Source: Pseudopithomyces maydicus
Lineage: Eukaryota > Ascomycota > Dothideomycetes > Pleosporales > Didymosphaeriaceae
NCBI GenBank assembly: GCA_026873275.1
Contig: JANTUC010000011.1
Coordinates: forward strand, 806,001-870,000
Direction of reading: 5' to 3'
Length of the DNA stretch: 64,000 bases
In this document: positions 11,704 through 23,129 of the stretch, piece after piece
Numbering within the stretch: the first letter of the stretch is position 1
Layout of the letters: each line of letters starts with the position of its first letter
Notes under the pieces: generated by a model
Database searches by the model: none
What the model saw: the letters and a program-made list of their open reading frames with translations, nothing else
Told to the model about the DNA's origin: nothing
Made by a program: the position numbers and the translations under genes

Positions 11704-12371
11704 TCTCTTTTAGCAACACTCCCTGCGTGAGCACCTTTTCCAGAGCCCTTTGTTCCCTTGGGCTAGTCCACCATCGCCGGATGCGGTAGCCTTCTAGAAA
11801 TGGGTGCTCTGACGCTACTACAAGCCACATTGAGCCACGTGGAGACGGAGGCGTCGTCATGCGTATGAGGCCCAGTTTTCAATAATGGCCCTACTCATAT
11901 CATAGCATCACTATCGTTTTCCTATTTGGGAAGTATTCATCGTTCTCAATCAGGACAGGAAGAAAGGTCCTTGTTGCATTATACATATCGTTCGCAGCGT
12001 TGCACAAAAGGTGGTAATGCAGATGTACATATTTATTCCCGTAGCATCTACATACAATCGCATATACGTACACGTACATACAATTGCATCTACATACAAT
12101 CAAGTGTGAATTTCCCGTAAATGATGTGGCTACGCACAGAGAAATAGAAAAAATTCATTGTATGCGTTGTTACATTATTGCATTTTCGGTGTAGGCATTA
12201 TTCACAAATCGAACCCAATACTTGATATTGAATTTTGAAAAGACCAATATATACTATGCGATTGACACACCATATTGAAATCCAGACCCAAAGCCAAACC
12301 CAATGCAACGCTATCGTACCTCGTTTCACGCCCCACTCCATGAGTACTCCAGTGCTACCACTCTGCTTTCC
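11704..12371. other. convergent 3' region of CHO2 and lon
   Basis: This AT-rich spacer lies between two convergent genes. No coding frame is supported; the minus frame at 11627-11860 overlaps the last CHO2 exon and is a shadow. It should hold the two 3' UTRs. Confidence 0.6.
12044..12101 (+). repeat. 16-bp direct repeat, 42-bp period
   Basis: GCATCTACATACAATC occurs at 12044-12059 and again at 12086-12101, inside a longer stretch of ATACATA-like simple sequence between the convergent genes. Confidence 0.75.
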
Positions 12372-15227
12372 TTACAACCTGCTCTCCCAACCACCCACGC
12401 TCCTCTCCCATCTCTCCGGCCAAACCAAACCCAACGCTTCCCAAATGTGACCCACAAACTCAATCTTAAGCCCACTCAGAACCTCCTCGGGTAGATCTCT
12501 AGCATCCTTACGGTTCGCTTCGGGAAGCAGTACGCGCTCGACACCAGCACGCAAAGCCCCAATGAGCTTCTCCTTGATCCCACCCACCGGCAACACGCGT
12601 CCACGAAGGCTGACCTCACCCGTCATAGCCAGCGTAGGGGGCACGGGCTTTCCAGAGAAAAGGCTGACGAGCGCGACGGTGTGGGCTAAGCCTGCCGAAG
12701 GGCCGTCTTTCGGAATGGCGCCAGATGGGCAGTGCACGTGTATAGCGCGGCTCTTCATCACGTCCTCGTCCGCGGCGCAGAGCCCGAGTTCGAACGCATG
12801 TGCTTTTACCCAGCTTAGTGCAACCTCCACGCTTTCTTTCAGCACGTCTCCCAATTTGCCGGTGAGTTGAACACGGCCTGAGCCAGGCATGTCGGCGATC
12901 TCGATGAACAGGATGCTTCCCTGTCCGCCGCTGGAGTAAGCGACGAGCCCGGTGACAACGCCAGGTCGTGAGTGCTGCTCAGTCAGTTCCTCGGCGAAGC
13001 GCTCAATTCCCAAGATGGCGTCGAGGTCAGAGAGCGTAACGTTGGGAGTGTACGTGGAAAGAGTCTCTGTGTCCTTCGCCGTGGCATACTCGACAGCCTT
13101 GCTCCTGCACACGCTGCCAATTTCGCGCTCAAGATTGCGAACGCCGGATTCGCGCGTGTAAGCTGTGATGATCTTGTCCAAGACATCGGTGGGGATGTTG
13201 ACCTCCTCGGCATGCAAGCCGTTGGTAGTAACTTGCTTGGGGATCAAGTGCCGTTCGGCAATGTGGCGCTTCTCGAGTGTGGTGTATCCGGACAGCTGGA
13301 TGGTTTCCATACGGTCGAGGAGCGGCGGAGGGATGGTATCTAAGGAGTTTGCGGTAGCGATGAACAGGACCTTTGACAAGTCGATGGGAATGTTCACGTA
13401 GTGATCCGTGAAGGTGTGGTTTTGCTCCGGATCGAGGACTTCCAGCATAGCGGCGCTAGGATCTCCATTGTAATTTGACATGCCGAGCTTGTCAATTTCG
13501 TCGAGCAAGAAGACGGGATTCGACACGCCAACTTTCTTGAGACCGTTGACTACGAGACCGGGCATAGCGGCAACGTATGTTCTCCGGTGGCCGCGGATCT
13601 CTGCCTCGTCGCGCACGCCACCGAGGGAAATGCGGTGGAACTTGCGGCCAAGAGCTGTGGCGATTGATTTGGCGAGGGAAGTCTTTCCGGTGCCAGGAGG
13701 ACCGACGAGCAGGAGAATGGGCGATTTATCGACCATGCGCTTCTTCTCCAGTAAGCGCTTCTCCTCTTCTGTAGGCTCGCGTGCAGGCTTTTCCTCTGAA
13801 GTTTCTTCCTTTTCTTCTTTTTCTTCCTTGGGGTGCCCTGCATCGGCAAGAGCACGGATCTGTTCATCGATGCTCTTGTTAGCGGATTCTTTAAGTTTCA
13901 AGACGGCCAGGTATTCCAGCAACCGTTTTTTGATCTTGTCTAACCCATAGTGATCATCATCAAGCTGTTTCTTCGCTTTGATCAGGGTCTTTGCATCGAG
14001 CTGGTCTGCCGTAGTCTTCGTCCAGGGGATCTCGGCTAGGTTCTCAAGATAATTTCTGCAGACCTGGTATTCGGCTTGCGCTGGATTCATTTTGGAAAGT
14101 CTCTGAAGTTCCCGCTGCGCGACCTTGTCCGCATCGGGCGATAGACCCGCGTCCTGTAGTCTCTTCTTCAGCTCGTCAAGCTCGTTCGTTTCTTCTTCTC
14201 CTACATTCGCTCCACCGCCAGGGAACCCACCCGGGAAGCCCGGTGGCATCTGTGGGCCGCCCTTCAAGCCTCTTCTTTGCAGGGCATCCTGCTGTAATCT
14301 TCGCAGTTGGTCGATGTCGAAGCTGCCTGTTGGGACGGGTACAGCAGTGGCGGTAACTGTGATGCGTGTGCTCCCCTGGATGTTTGTGATCTGGCGTTGC
14401 AGGATCTCGATGACCTTATCCACCCGCTCCTTAACGTCTACTGCAGCCAGGACGCGCAGTTTCTCTTCGTGTGTGCAGTCGATGACATTTGCCATGAAGT
14501 CGGCCAAGGCACCGGCATCGGTCAGGTCCTTGCGCGAGATGAACAGCTCCAATCTCCGTGCGACGATGGGTGAGAGTGACACGGTCGGCTGGCGAGGCAG
14601 TATTGAGGACAGGCGGACGAGGGCAAGGAGTTCACGGGACAGCTGCTTGAGCAGGTTGAATTGTGCCTCGAGTTCGTGGCTCGCTACATCGACTGCGACG
14701 GTCAGCGTCCATGCCGTCTAAAGCCAGACGGGATGATAGAACAGGGACTTACCGAACTCCTCGACGGCCTCCAACTCGCCCTCAAAGTACGGCCTGTCCT
14801 GCACCACGTCCACCACCCTGACCCTCTCGAGCCCCTCGACGACCAGGCTCAGCTCGCCCTGCCGCCGCCCCTGGACGCCACTAACCTTGGCCACACACGC
14901 GTACCCGAAGACATCCTTCTTGGTCGCGTTCACCGGGTCAGTCTCGTAGGCGGCCCGCGTGCTGTCGGTCCCGTCCTCAATCAGCAACTTGCCGTCGCGC
15001 GGCGAGACGTCGGGCGAGTTGAGCGGCACGCAGGCCACGGTAATGGCGGCATCGGGCTTCGCGGTCGAGCTGATGCTGTAGATCTTGGCGAGGATAGCGG
15101 CGATGTCTGAGCGGTTGGCGATGGGGATCTTGAGGGTGGTGGCGGGGAGGACGGCGAGCGGCGGCGCGAGGGGGATGAGCGGGAGCACCTTCGAGGCGCT
15201 GGCCTTGGAAGACGACTTTCCCATCAT
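12372..15227 (-). CDS. pln1: Lon protease homolog, peroxisomal (ATP-dependent)
   Basis: Lon is an ATP-driven serine protease with a Ser-Lys dyad; the peroxisomal form removes damaged matrix proteins. Exons 15227-14753 and 14692-12372 (intron 14693-14752, 60 nt) give 931 aa. Visible parts in order: an N-terminal substrate-binding domain (residues 1-about 260), a Walker A motif GPPGTGKTS, a Walker B motif VFLLDEIDKLG, and the protease domain with PKDGPSAGLAH (catalytic Ser) and GGIKEKLIGALRAG (catalytic Lys). The protein ends in SRL, a type 1 peroxisomal targeting signal, and lacks a mitochondrial presequence, which separates it from mitochondrial Pim1. The start is the ATG at 15227 (MMGKSSSK); an in-frame ATG at 15248 would add seven residues. 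It is convergent with CHO2. The symbol follows the fungal peroxisomal Lon name and is less certain than the function. Confidence 0.93.
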
Positions 15228-16625
15228 GTGCGGCCTTCTCACACGCAATCGTGTAATTCGTATGGATGGTAGACAGGTCGCGACGCTACTCGAGCGAACG
15301 AGTTCCCCGTTCAGTACGTCAGGGCGGATCCGCTCTCGGCCTGTCTCTTAGCGGTGGCGCGTGCAGTGCGATCCGTGAATAGCCCGACGGCGAAGAAGGA
15401 ACGTGGAGTTGTGGAGCGCTGGGTCCTGGGAAGTGGGGGAAGGAAATGCAATGCGCCGGGAAATGCAAATCAAAAGGGTGAAGATATCCAGCTGAGGGGG
15501 CGTCGCCCGCAGAGGTTCCAGAAGATGCGAGCTCGCTCGTTCTCGGTCCAGGCCGAGGTTATTCACTAACGTCCTGCGCTACGCTGTGAACCATGGGGCA
15601 TCAGATAAGATAATCACAGCTCCCGCTCCTCGGTCTCCAGCGCCTTCATGTGCGCAGCTGTCTCGTGAAAGGGACCATTTGCTTTGGCATTGGACATGGC
15701 GGAATAACGCAATTTTGTTTTTTGTCCCATTTCGAAGACCAATGGCTCTTCCTTCTTTGGCCAAATGCAAGCTGGACGACGACCTCACTTTTCTTCCTAT
15801 CTAGGCCATGCAACCCTGCACCGGAACGCACCAGTGTGAATATTATGTGCTTGGGTAGAAACCACTCTGTTTCTATAAGTCATGAAATTAGTAGATAACA
15901 AACATATCATAGGCGGTCTTGGCCTCTTGAACCTTTGCAAGGGAAGTTGCAATGCGGGACGGAGTAGGTGCAACCAACACAAATTGGCCGCGTCTAGTCA
16001 GTTCCGGTCAGTGGCCTTTCCACTCCCACACTTACGAGGAAAGAACAAGTGTGTCGAAAAACAAAGTATTGAAACCCACAATCAAGATCAAATGTTGACT
16101 CAATGAGAAAGAGGCTTTCAATGAACATAAACTTATTCGTCTATTCGTAATACATGATGAATCATGCTCGTCTGGTAGAATCTCCTTTCCCAGTTTTCCA
16201 CGATGGCTAGTAGCAACGGCATGCCGGGACTTCGACGGGAGGAGTGTCTTTGCTCTGATACCAGCGCCAGTTTCGTGCATTCAGACTCACCCGCAGCTGC
16301 TAAATGCAGCATGGCTTTATCTGGGTTCGAAGTGCGAGCATAGTATGACTTCTTGAACCTCGGACGTCGCATATAGCAGTTGAACACCCCCTCCCCCCTC
16401 CTCCTCCTCAGTTTCCTCTTCAATCTCTCTCTCATATTCACAGTCGTGACCATATTCCCTGAGCAGAGGTGAAAGCATCATTCCGTGAAGTATTGCTGCA
16501 TAATGACGACCAGTCACACCGAACTCCATTGCACTCCACGCATGCATGTTTCATTTCGACCATGCCGCTCATACTTCATCGCCCCCAAATTCTTAAACTT
16601 GATACTCAATCCAGAACGTCGTGTC
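15228..16625. other. 1.4 kb without a supported gene
   Basis: Only short overlapping frames occur. Two minus frames at 16133-16453 and 16317-16547 share a purine-rich low-complexity stretch (EEETEEEEGGGG in one frame, RKLRRRRGEG in the other), which marks it as simple sequence rather than a conserved gene. The lon promoter must lie at the left end. Confidence 0.45.
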
Positions 16626-17300
16626 TCACCTCCCACAGACACTCCGCAGCAAATCAGCCGCCGGCTTCCACGCCACCGGCAAAGGCAGCGCGGCGCCCAA
16701 ACACACCGCGACACTCAACCACGGTACAAACTGCTGATACTTGGGTGACTTGTACTCGTATACTTCGTCCACGTACTCATAGGTAATCTTGATGCGCGGA
16801 TTTTCCTTCGAAAATAGGTCCAAGCCAAGCAGCCTATCCACCATGGGCCGGTTCAAGCTATAGCTCGCGGGCTTCCTAATGGCGATGATGATCTCCCCCA
16901 GCAACGTGACTTTCGTTTTGCTGCACGTGTACAGGAAAGGCGGAAAGGACGTGGAGGCTATGGGCAACAGCAGAGTGGGGGACGAGAACCCACTGTCGAG
17001 GCTGTCCTGGATGCGGGCGAGGGTGTAAGCATCGTCTTCGGGGAGATCGAAGCGCAAGGCGTTGTATTTTATTTCCAGGCCGGCAGTTTCGTAGTAGAGT
17101 TGTTTGCAGACGTATTTGAGCTGGTTGAATTCGTGGTCTGGCTGCTGCGGGTCTTCGAATATGGGTTTTTCGCTGTGCAGGTTGTCGTTTGGCATGTACT
17201 GGAGAGTGCGGGCTGAGCTTGTCAGCGCATAGGCGACGATGTGGTTGCGCAGCTCCGCCGGGAGGTTCAGGAACGGGCTGGTGGAGACACTGGAGAGCAT
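16626..17300 (-). CDS. F-box-like / 2EXR-type protein, 224 aa
   Basis: A single-exon frame starts MLSSVSTSPFLNLPAELRN. The segment F-L-N-L-P-A-E-L-R-N-H-I-V at residues 9-21 is the hallmark opening of the large fungal family of F-box-like (2EXR) proteins. It is followed by the usual middle portion with Y-V-C-K-Q-L-Y-Y-E-T-A-G near residue 63. Such proteins are thought to act as substrate adaptors or local regulators, but their targets are mostly unknown. The C-terminus has a hydrophobic stretch (WLSVAVCLGAALPLPVAW) that might be a membrane anchor. No intron is needed. Specific function cannot be assigned. Confidence 0.7.
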   Translation of the reverse strand: MLSSVSTSPFLNLPAELRNHIVAYALTSSARTLQYMPNDNLHSEKPIFEDPQQPDHEFNQLKYVCKQLYYETAGLEIKYNALRFDLPEDDAYTLARIQDSLDSGFSSPTLLLPIASTSFPPFLYTCSKTKVTLLGEIIIAIRKPASYSLNRPMVDRLLGLDLFSKENPRIKITYEYVDEVYEYKSPKYQQFVPWLSVAVCLGAALPLPVAWKPAADLLRSVCGR

Positions 17301-17769
17301 GGTGAGAGTTGGCGCGTTAAGGGCTTCCGAGTGGGTGGAATGGATCGCTGGGGCTTTTGGGAGTTACTGCATGTCAGTGCGAGCAGGCGACTGATAAGAA
17401 GCAAGGATGAGCTGTGAGACATTGTCATGAAAACACCGCGTTTGTGGCCCCAAGCGCAAGATAATACCTGCTTACATGGCCTGCCTATTCCATGATGATG
17501 AGGTTGGCTACGCGCCATTCCCCCACATCGCGCGAGTCAGGCCTACCTTATGACGTCCTCCAAAAATGGCTGCCATCCAGTGCCATCGCGACCTAAAACA
17601 GATGGTAAAGCCATGCGTCGTTGGCTGTGTGTCTGAACTCGGCGTTATGGTGTTCATCACGACTACAGCTCTCCAATGAGTGGCAACACGGGCCCCCGGC
17701 CGTAGCTAGGCTACACACAAGACCTGCTCCGAACATACCACAATAGTTTCAAATACCTGCTGTTCATGT
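17301..17769. other. intergenic, no gene seen
   Basis: This spacer lies between two minus-strand genes and holds the promoter of the F-box-like gene and the 3' end of the GMC oxidoreductase gene. The minus frame at 17267-17518 is not supported. Confidence 0.5.
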
Positions 17770-19839
17770 TTAATCCCGTGCCTTGATGATATCCGCCGCC
17801 TTCTCTGCAATCGCATACACGGTCGCACTTAAATGCGTGCCCGGTATCAGCGGTATAACTCCCGCATCCACCACACTAAGTTTTCCTACACCATAGACTT
17901 TCAAATCACTCCCTACCACTCCGCCCAGCTTTCTCGGTAGCATCGCCGTCGTACCACTTGCATGGAAGCTCGTCGGTCCTGCCGTAAGCCTCACATAGGC
18001 CAACAACCCTGCCGTGTCACTATCTGCCACATCCGGCCCTGGCGCAGTCTCCACGGGGGTCAAGTAGTCGAACTTCGAATTGCGCAAGTATTTCCGTGTA
18101 TACTTGAGTGACTCTATGCCCTGTTCCAGGTCGAGCGGGTTCGTGTACGCGCGGAAATCGACTGCGGGCTCGCCGTAAGGATTTGAGGCATTGACATGGA
18201 CGTATCCTCTCGAGAGCGGTTTTTGCAAAATAAGACCCCGTGTGCAAGCACCGCCGAAGGGACTCTCGTAGACGGATATATCAGGCGATTTGTAGAGTTT
18301 CGCGAGGAGTCGCTTTTGCGCTTTGTAGCCGGCTAGAACAGTGGGAGGAAGATTGGGACTGAGGTAGGCATCGTCGGCCTGGGCCTTCAATTGGCTATGA
18401 AAGGTGGAAGGGGATGAGTGAATTGTATTGAGCGGCAAGAAAGCAAATGCACTGTTGAGGGCTTGGGTGAGCGGTCCACTTTTGTGCTTATCGTATTGAG
18501 CTTGAGCTTCTGCTCTAAAAGTAGCATTGTTGGCAAGGGTGCCTGGATTGGGCCATACGTCAGTTGTATAATTGCAAGTTAGGTAGACTTGTGGATGGTC
18601 CTGGAAGTTATTTCCGACCCCAGGGGCATCGACTTTGACCTCGATATTAGAAGCCTTCAGAACCGCTTTTGGTCCGATGCCGCTCAACTGCAGAATTTGC
18701 GGTGAATGGATAGCACCTGCTGCCAATACGACTTCTTTCGTTGCTTTCACGGTAATCTTTTTGTCGGGTTGGTCGCGCTGGTGGAAGATGACTCCTTCGA
18801 CCTCATGCGTAGACGAGAGAACCAATCGCACTGCTTTATGGCCGACTAGAAGATGATAATTTGGGCGAGAGGCGATGGGATCGTAGTACGCATACCGAGC
18901 GTATGACCTAGTGCGATTGACGGGATGCTCAGATGAAGGGACCCAGAAGCGACCAATTGCATTGCCCAAAGCATGCTCTTTCGGTAGCGGAATGTCCATA
19001 TCGGCCCATGCATCCCAAGAAGTTTCTGCAACAATATTCAATCAAAGGTTTTCCACGTGACGTTGGTCACCTACTTTGTGTCTTCCACGCCCACGATGGA
19101 TATGAAGCCTGCACAGGACCGTGGCCCCACGCACGTTCATCCCATGTATATCCGATCTCTCGGGCGTCCTCTTTGCTCGGCGGTGTAAAGTTCACACTCT
19201 TCTTGAAGTACGGCAATAGTCCATCCCAGCCCCATCCAGGATTGCCCAACTCCTCCCAAGCATCGTAGTCGGCTTTGGAGCCGCGATCAAAGACCATGCC
19301 ATTAACAGCAGAGCTGCCACCCACGACGGCGCCAAGGGAGTAGCGATAGACGGATTGATTGATGATCTCGGTCTGGGGGACACTGGTGACTGTTCGAAGC
19401 GCTTCGATTAGTGTTGCAAAATGGTCGCGTGAACTGTGCTCTTACTGTTAAAGCGATGCTTCGCGCAGTCAGAGTTTCCACCTGCAATGGTGTTGACGGG
19501 CATCCATATACACGATTCATCAGCTATGTACCCTATCTCTATTACCAGAACTGTTTCTGTGGTCCCCCTTGTCAGCGATACGCTCGATCCAGCACGGTGC
19601 ACCTGTGAGTTCTCACTGGATGGATCTTCACTCAAGCGGGAGCCAACTACAAGACCAGAAGTGCCCCCTCCGACAACGACATAATCGTAGGAGTCAAGGA
19701 GATCAGCGGCCGAATATTTGGCTTGGGCTCTATTTGCCAGTAGCGGTGATGGGCTCGCAGCTGGGAACAGAATTGATGCAATCAGGAAGGCGCATGGGAA
19801 GGCGCATGGGAGGGCATTACGCAGAATCGCGGACACCAT
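17770..19839 (-). CDS. Secreted GMC oxidoreductase (FAD, alcohol/choline oxidase type)
   Basis: GMC enzymes oxidise alcohols or sugars with FAD; secreted fungal members include aryl-alcohol oxidases and dehydrogenases that act on plant-derived compounds. Four exons (19839-19617, 19556-19446, 19389-19075, 19025-17770) sum to 1905 nt, 634 aa. An N-terminal hydrophobic segment (CAFPCAFLIASILFPAA) is a likely signal peptide. The Rossmann FAD site reads YDYVVVGGGTSGLVVGSRLSE with ADP-ribose-binding VLVIEIG. GMC signature 1 is GAVVGGSSAVNGMVFDRGS and signature 2 is GAIHSPQILQLSGIGP. The C-terminal catalytic region has SFHASGTTAM and IPGTHLSATVYAIAEKAA, so both active-site positions appear to be His, as in aryl-alcohol oxidase. 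Several N-glycosylation sites are visible. The substrate is unknown. Confidence 0.9.
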
Positions 19840-20506
19840 GATTGATGTCTACAGCAACAGACTACGGCACAAAGAAGTGAGCGAGCGCTACGAGGGACTA
19901 TATGCTCCGGCATCCGGCATTCGTGCCCAGCCGCTCCTCCTGCATCTGAGGGCGTCGACAGCATCTCGCAAGGGCACGAATGAGCATGCTGCACTCGGCG
20001 CCAAGTTACGCGGGGAAAGGCGAATATCGTTGGTCAATGGAGGGTGGGTTCGTCCGGTCGTCAGCCACACAAACGGTTTACGTGAGCTCCTTGTGGGTGC
20101 TGAGAGGTCCGAGTATGTAGGGTGGATGGTGCTAATGCGAGGGCAATGTGCCATGCTGCTGGGAATGCCATCCCCGAGACTGCCTATGGCCTAGCGAGAC
20201 TCGCAAAAAAAGCTGGGTTGGCGGAGAGCGACATGGCTGCCGGCACGAGCGGTGTGAGAATGCAGCCGTCTGTGCGCGAGGCTGTATGGCGCCAGCCGGG
20301 GTGCGTCTCTTGATGATGGTTGAGTCGCAGTCGTCGCTGAGCGCTGGAGAGAGGCGGGCCCAGTTGCTAAGTAGCAGCGGCGTGGTGGGCCCTCGGAGGC
20401 AGTTGTAGGTCCGACCACCTCGGTCAGGTCATGTCATGACATAGTCTGGCAGTGAGGTCCAGGACAGTCCTTCTCCCTCGCAACGCAAACAGCAAATTCG
20501 CGCGAC
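19840..20506. other. divergent promoter region
   Basis: The GMC oxidoreductase (minus) and the unknown gene at 20507 (plus) diverge from here. Overlapping frames on both strands have no motifs and are treated as chance in GC-rich sequence. Confidence 0.5.
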
Positions 20507-21422
20507 ATGTCCAAGCTGGGAGCGAGCGTGAAGGCGCTCATCAACGCGGCACATGCGCGTCCAGGCCCCGTGGCGGCGCCCCGGCAGATGCAGTCCGTCT
20601 ACAAGAAGATCGAGCACGAGGCAAAGGCACACAAGCTGGGACGGCCGTCGTGGCTCACGCTGACGACGGCGACGACCATGACCATGAACTCGCCCGAGGC
20701 CATGATTGCGCTGTACCGGTCGGCGAGCGAGGACCAGCCGGAGACGGAGGCGGTTGCGATTGCGGAGCTGATGCGCGAGGTCGGCCTCAAGTGCATCGGC
20801 TTCAACGGAGTGCGTCCCTTCTTCGCAGACGACCAAGAGGCACGGCGAAGACGCGGCTGACAGCAGACGCCAGGTCCCCCGTACCATCAACATGCTCAAT
20901 GCCTTCCGTGCCGAGCTGCCGCCGGCGGTTGCGTCGTCGCTCAACACACGCCCGTCGCGTCTGCCGACCCAGGCCAACGTCGACTCGATCAATGCCCGGG
21001 GCAGGGCGCTGTGGAACTCCATCTACACGCCGCTGGCCGACAAGCTCGAGAACAAGCTCGCCGACGCCCACCCGGACCTGCCCGTCTTCATCATCAGCAG
21101 CGAGTACGGCGCGCTCTTCAGCGACCCGGAACGCCTGACTGGCGTCGACGTCGGCCGCATCACCACCAGCCTGTGTGCCATTGCGTGCTTGCGCGCCCAG
21201 CAGGGCGTCGGGCCCCAGGTCCTGAGCCATGTCTTCGGCCTGCGCAAGGCCTGGGACGACGGCACCTGGAACACGGAGCCCCAGGCCGGCGAGGAAGCGG
21301 CAATCAAGTGGCTGGTGAGCGACCAAGGGTGCACGTGGGTGCTGGAGAAGGTGGACGAGGTCGTCGAGGCGCTTGGTGGTGCCCAGGGCTCGACCTTTGC
21401 GCCGGTGAAAGCGAAGCTGTGA
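20507..21422 (+). CDS. Conserved hypothetical protein, possibly AhpD/carboxymuconolactone decarboxylase-like
   Basis: Exons 20507-20809 and 20874-21422 (intron 20810-20873, GTGCGT donor) give 283 aa from MSKLGASVKALINA. The protein is largely helical, with a Thr-rich segment TLTTATTMTMNSPEAM near residue 50, then ELMREVGLKCIGFNGVPRT, and a C-terminal half with FIISSEYGALFSDPERLTG and SLCAIACLRAQQGVGPQVLS. The helical layout with GLKCIGFNGVPRTIN brings to mind AhpD-like peroxidase folds (mitochondrial or peroxisomal in fungi), but the usual C-x2-C pair is missing, so this is only a suggestion. No signal peptide is clear. The frame is strongly GC-biased at third positions, as in neighbouring coding regions. 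Confidence 0.72.
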
Positions 21423-22324
21423 GATACACCCGTAGACAATCATCATCACTACTCGATATCATCACTACTCGATATGCAATCGCACCGCCTACCAAAGTAA
21501 CCCGGGGACCAACACAAACGCCCTCCAGGGCCCACCGACAGCAAGAAACCGGTCCAACGCGGTAGCAGCCATGCGGCAAGCATGCATAGCGGTGAACCCC
21601 ATCGCCGGGTGGGTGACGACAACCTCGCATTGGAACCACCCAGCCGAGGCCCACCGAGCGCATGCAGTACTGTAGGTACTGAACAAATGAACCTCTCCTT
21701 CAGACTGGAAATCATGTCCCAAACGTCTGGCCTCTGCGCACTACGGACTGAAACCTCCTGCCAAGCCGTTTTACCCCCTGCCCACACGTGCCAGATCCAG
21801 CTTGGATCCCCGGTCGACTTTGCTAACCGCGCCTGAGAACACCTCAGGTCCCCACCAGCTTGCCGCCATGTTCGGCATTGGGTTTCAGGCACACATGTAA
21901 CCGTAGCCAAGGGCGATCGAGCATCTGACTACCCATACTTTGACGCACAAGACGTCTGTAACACCTGCCATCGCCCTTTTACTAGTGGGAAAACTCCATG
22001 CCTCGCGCCCGGGCAATGGGTATCGAGGTTAGTGAATCGTTCGTGGGAACCACCAGGGCCCTGCATTGGGAACAGCTTCCATGGCCCTCGAAGATGGTGT
22101 GGGTCTTCTTGCTTTGATATAAATGCTATAGGAAACACAGTTATAGCACCCCATCCTATCGCCTGCTCTCTCTTTCCACCTCGTCTTTCCTTCTACATTA
22201 CCAGCTTGACGCTGTTTCTGTTTCTCTTCTCTCTTTTACGCATTACAACCACAGCCGGTCTGTTTATATCCGAACACACTCATTCCAATAACCTTCGACC
22301 GCTTTTGATTCATATCCAATCACA
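21423..22324. other. intergenic, promoter of the secreted acidic protein
   Basis: No supported gene lies here; the minus frame 21449-21910 (153 codons) lacks motifs. Pyrimidine-rich sequence at 22160-22250 and a TATAAA-like motif at 22118-22123 are consistent with a core promoter for the gene starting at 22325. Confidence 0.5.
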
Positions 22325-23129
22325 ATGCATTTCTCCGCCATTACCATTCTCTCCCTCACTGCGCTCAGCGCCGCAGCCCCTGTCGTCAAGCGTCAGGCTT
22401 CCGTTCTTGGTAGCACGACTTACAACGACATCTCCATCTCTGGTGGCACGGCTGGAAATGCCGAGGCCGAGGCCCTTGCCATCTTTGCAAACCTCGACAC
22501 CGCCAACCCTGAGAACATCTCCAAGGAGGACCAGAAGGCTTTGAACGAGGTCAATCAGGTCGCCAACGATGCCGAGACTGAGGCGTTCAACCCGGCTATT
22601 GAGGCCGCAAGTGGCGAGGAGGCCGATGCCCTGCAGGTACGTCCATAATACACTCTACTTGAGTCCCAATCCCAGACCATCTACCCATCATCATTGATTG
22701 TCATGAACATCAAGCTAACCGACCTTCCTACAGCGCGGCAAGATAAAGAACAAGGTCCTCAAGCTCGAGGCCACCGTTCTCAAGCTCAAGGCCCAACAGG
22801 CCCAGGGCACGGATGTGACGGAGAAGCTCGCCACGGAGCAGAAGAAGCTGGACAACAACATCGCCCTCGATGCCGCCGAGGCTGGCAAGACTAGCACAGC
22901 ACTGTCCTTCGACGCAACAATCGGAAGTGCATCATCCTCAAAGACCAAGAACAGCGTTGTGCTCCGTGCCGATGCAGCCGCTGAGGCGGAGAGCACCGCA
23001 GCTAATGCCGCGGCTAACGATTCCGATGACGAGAGTGACGACGAGGCTGATGATGCCAGCGATGATGAGGCTGACAGCGAGAGCGATGACGAGGCCGACG
23101 ATGAGAGCGACGACGAGGCCGATGACTAG
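22325..23129 (+). CDS. Secreted acidic protein with C-terminal Asp/Glu/Ser repeats
   Basis: Exons 22325-22636 and 22734-23129 (intron 22637-22733) give 235 aa. Residues 1-18 (MHFSAITILSLTALSAAA) are a typical signal peptide, followed by PVVKR, a likely Kex2 site. The mature part has an acidic helical region (NISKEDQKALNEVNQV) and a Lys-rich coiled segment (KNKVLKLEATVLKLKAQ). The last 30 residues are a run of S-D-D-E-A-D-D-type repeats with no positive charge. Cysteine is absent. A strongly acidic tail could bind calcium or cationic surfaces; this is inference. No enzyme family is recognised. The start is the only ATG giving a signal peptide, and the splice sites keep the frame. Confidence 0.8.
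23013..23126 (+). repeat. Degenerate GATGACGAG-type coding repeat
   Basis: Short imperfect repeats of GA(T/C)GACGAG(G/A) encode the Asp/Glu/Ser/Ala-rich tail of the secreted acidic protein. Confidence 0.7.

Noticed and set aside
16133..16547. Two minus-strand frames of 76 and 106 codons
   Set aside because: Both depend on a purine-rich simple sequence; no conserved block or splice extension.
21449..21910. 153-codon minus-strand frame
   Set aside because: GC-rich intergenic DNA readily gives frames of this size; no motif and no splice support.
22032..22544. 170-codon plus-strand frame
   Set aside because: It overlaps the secreted acidic protein in another frame and its 3' half is a shadow of that gene.
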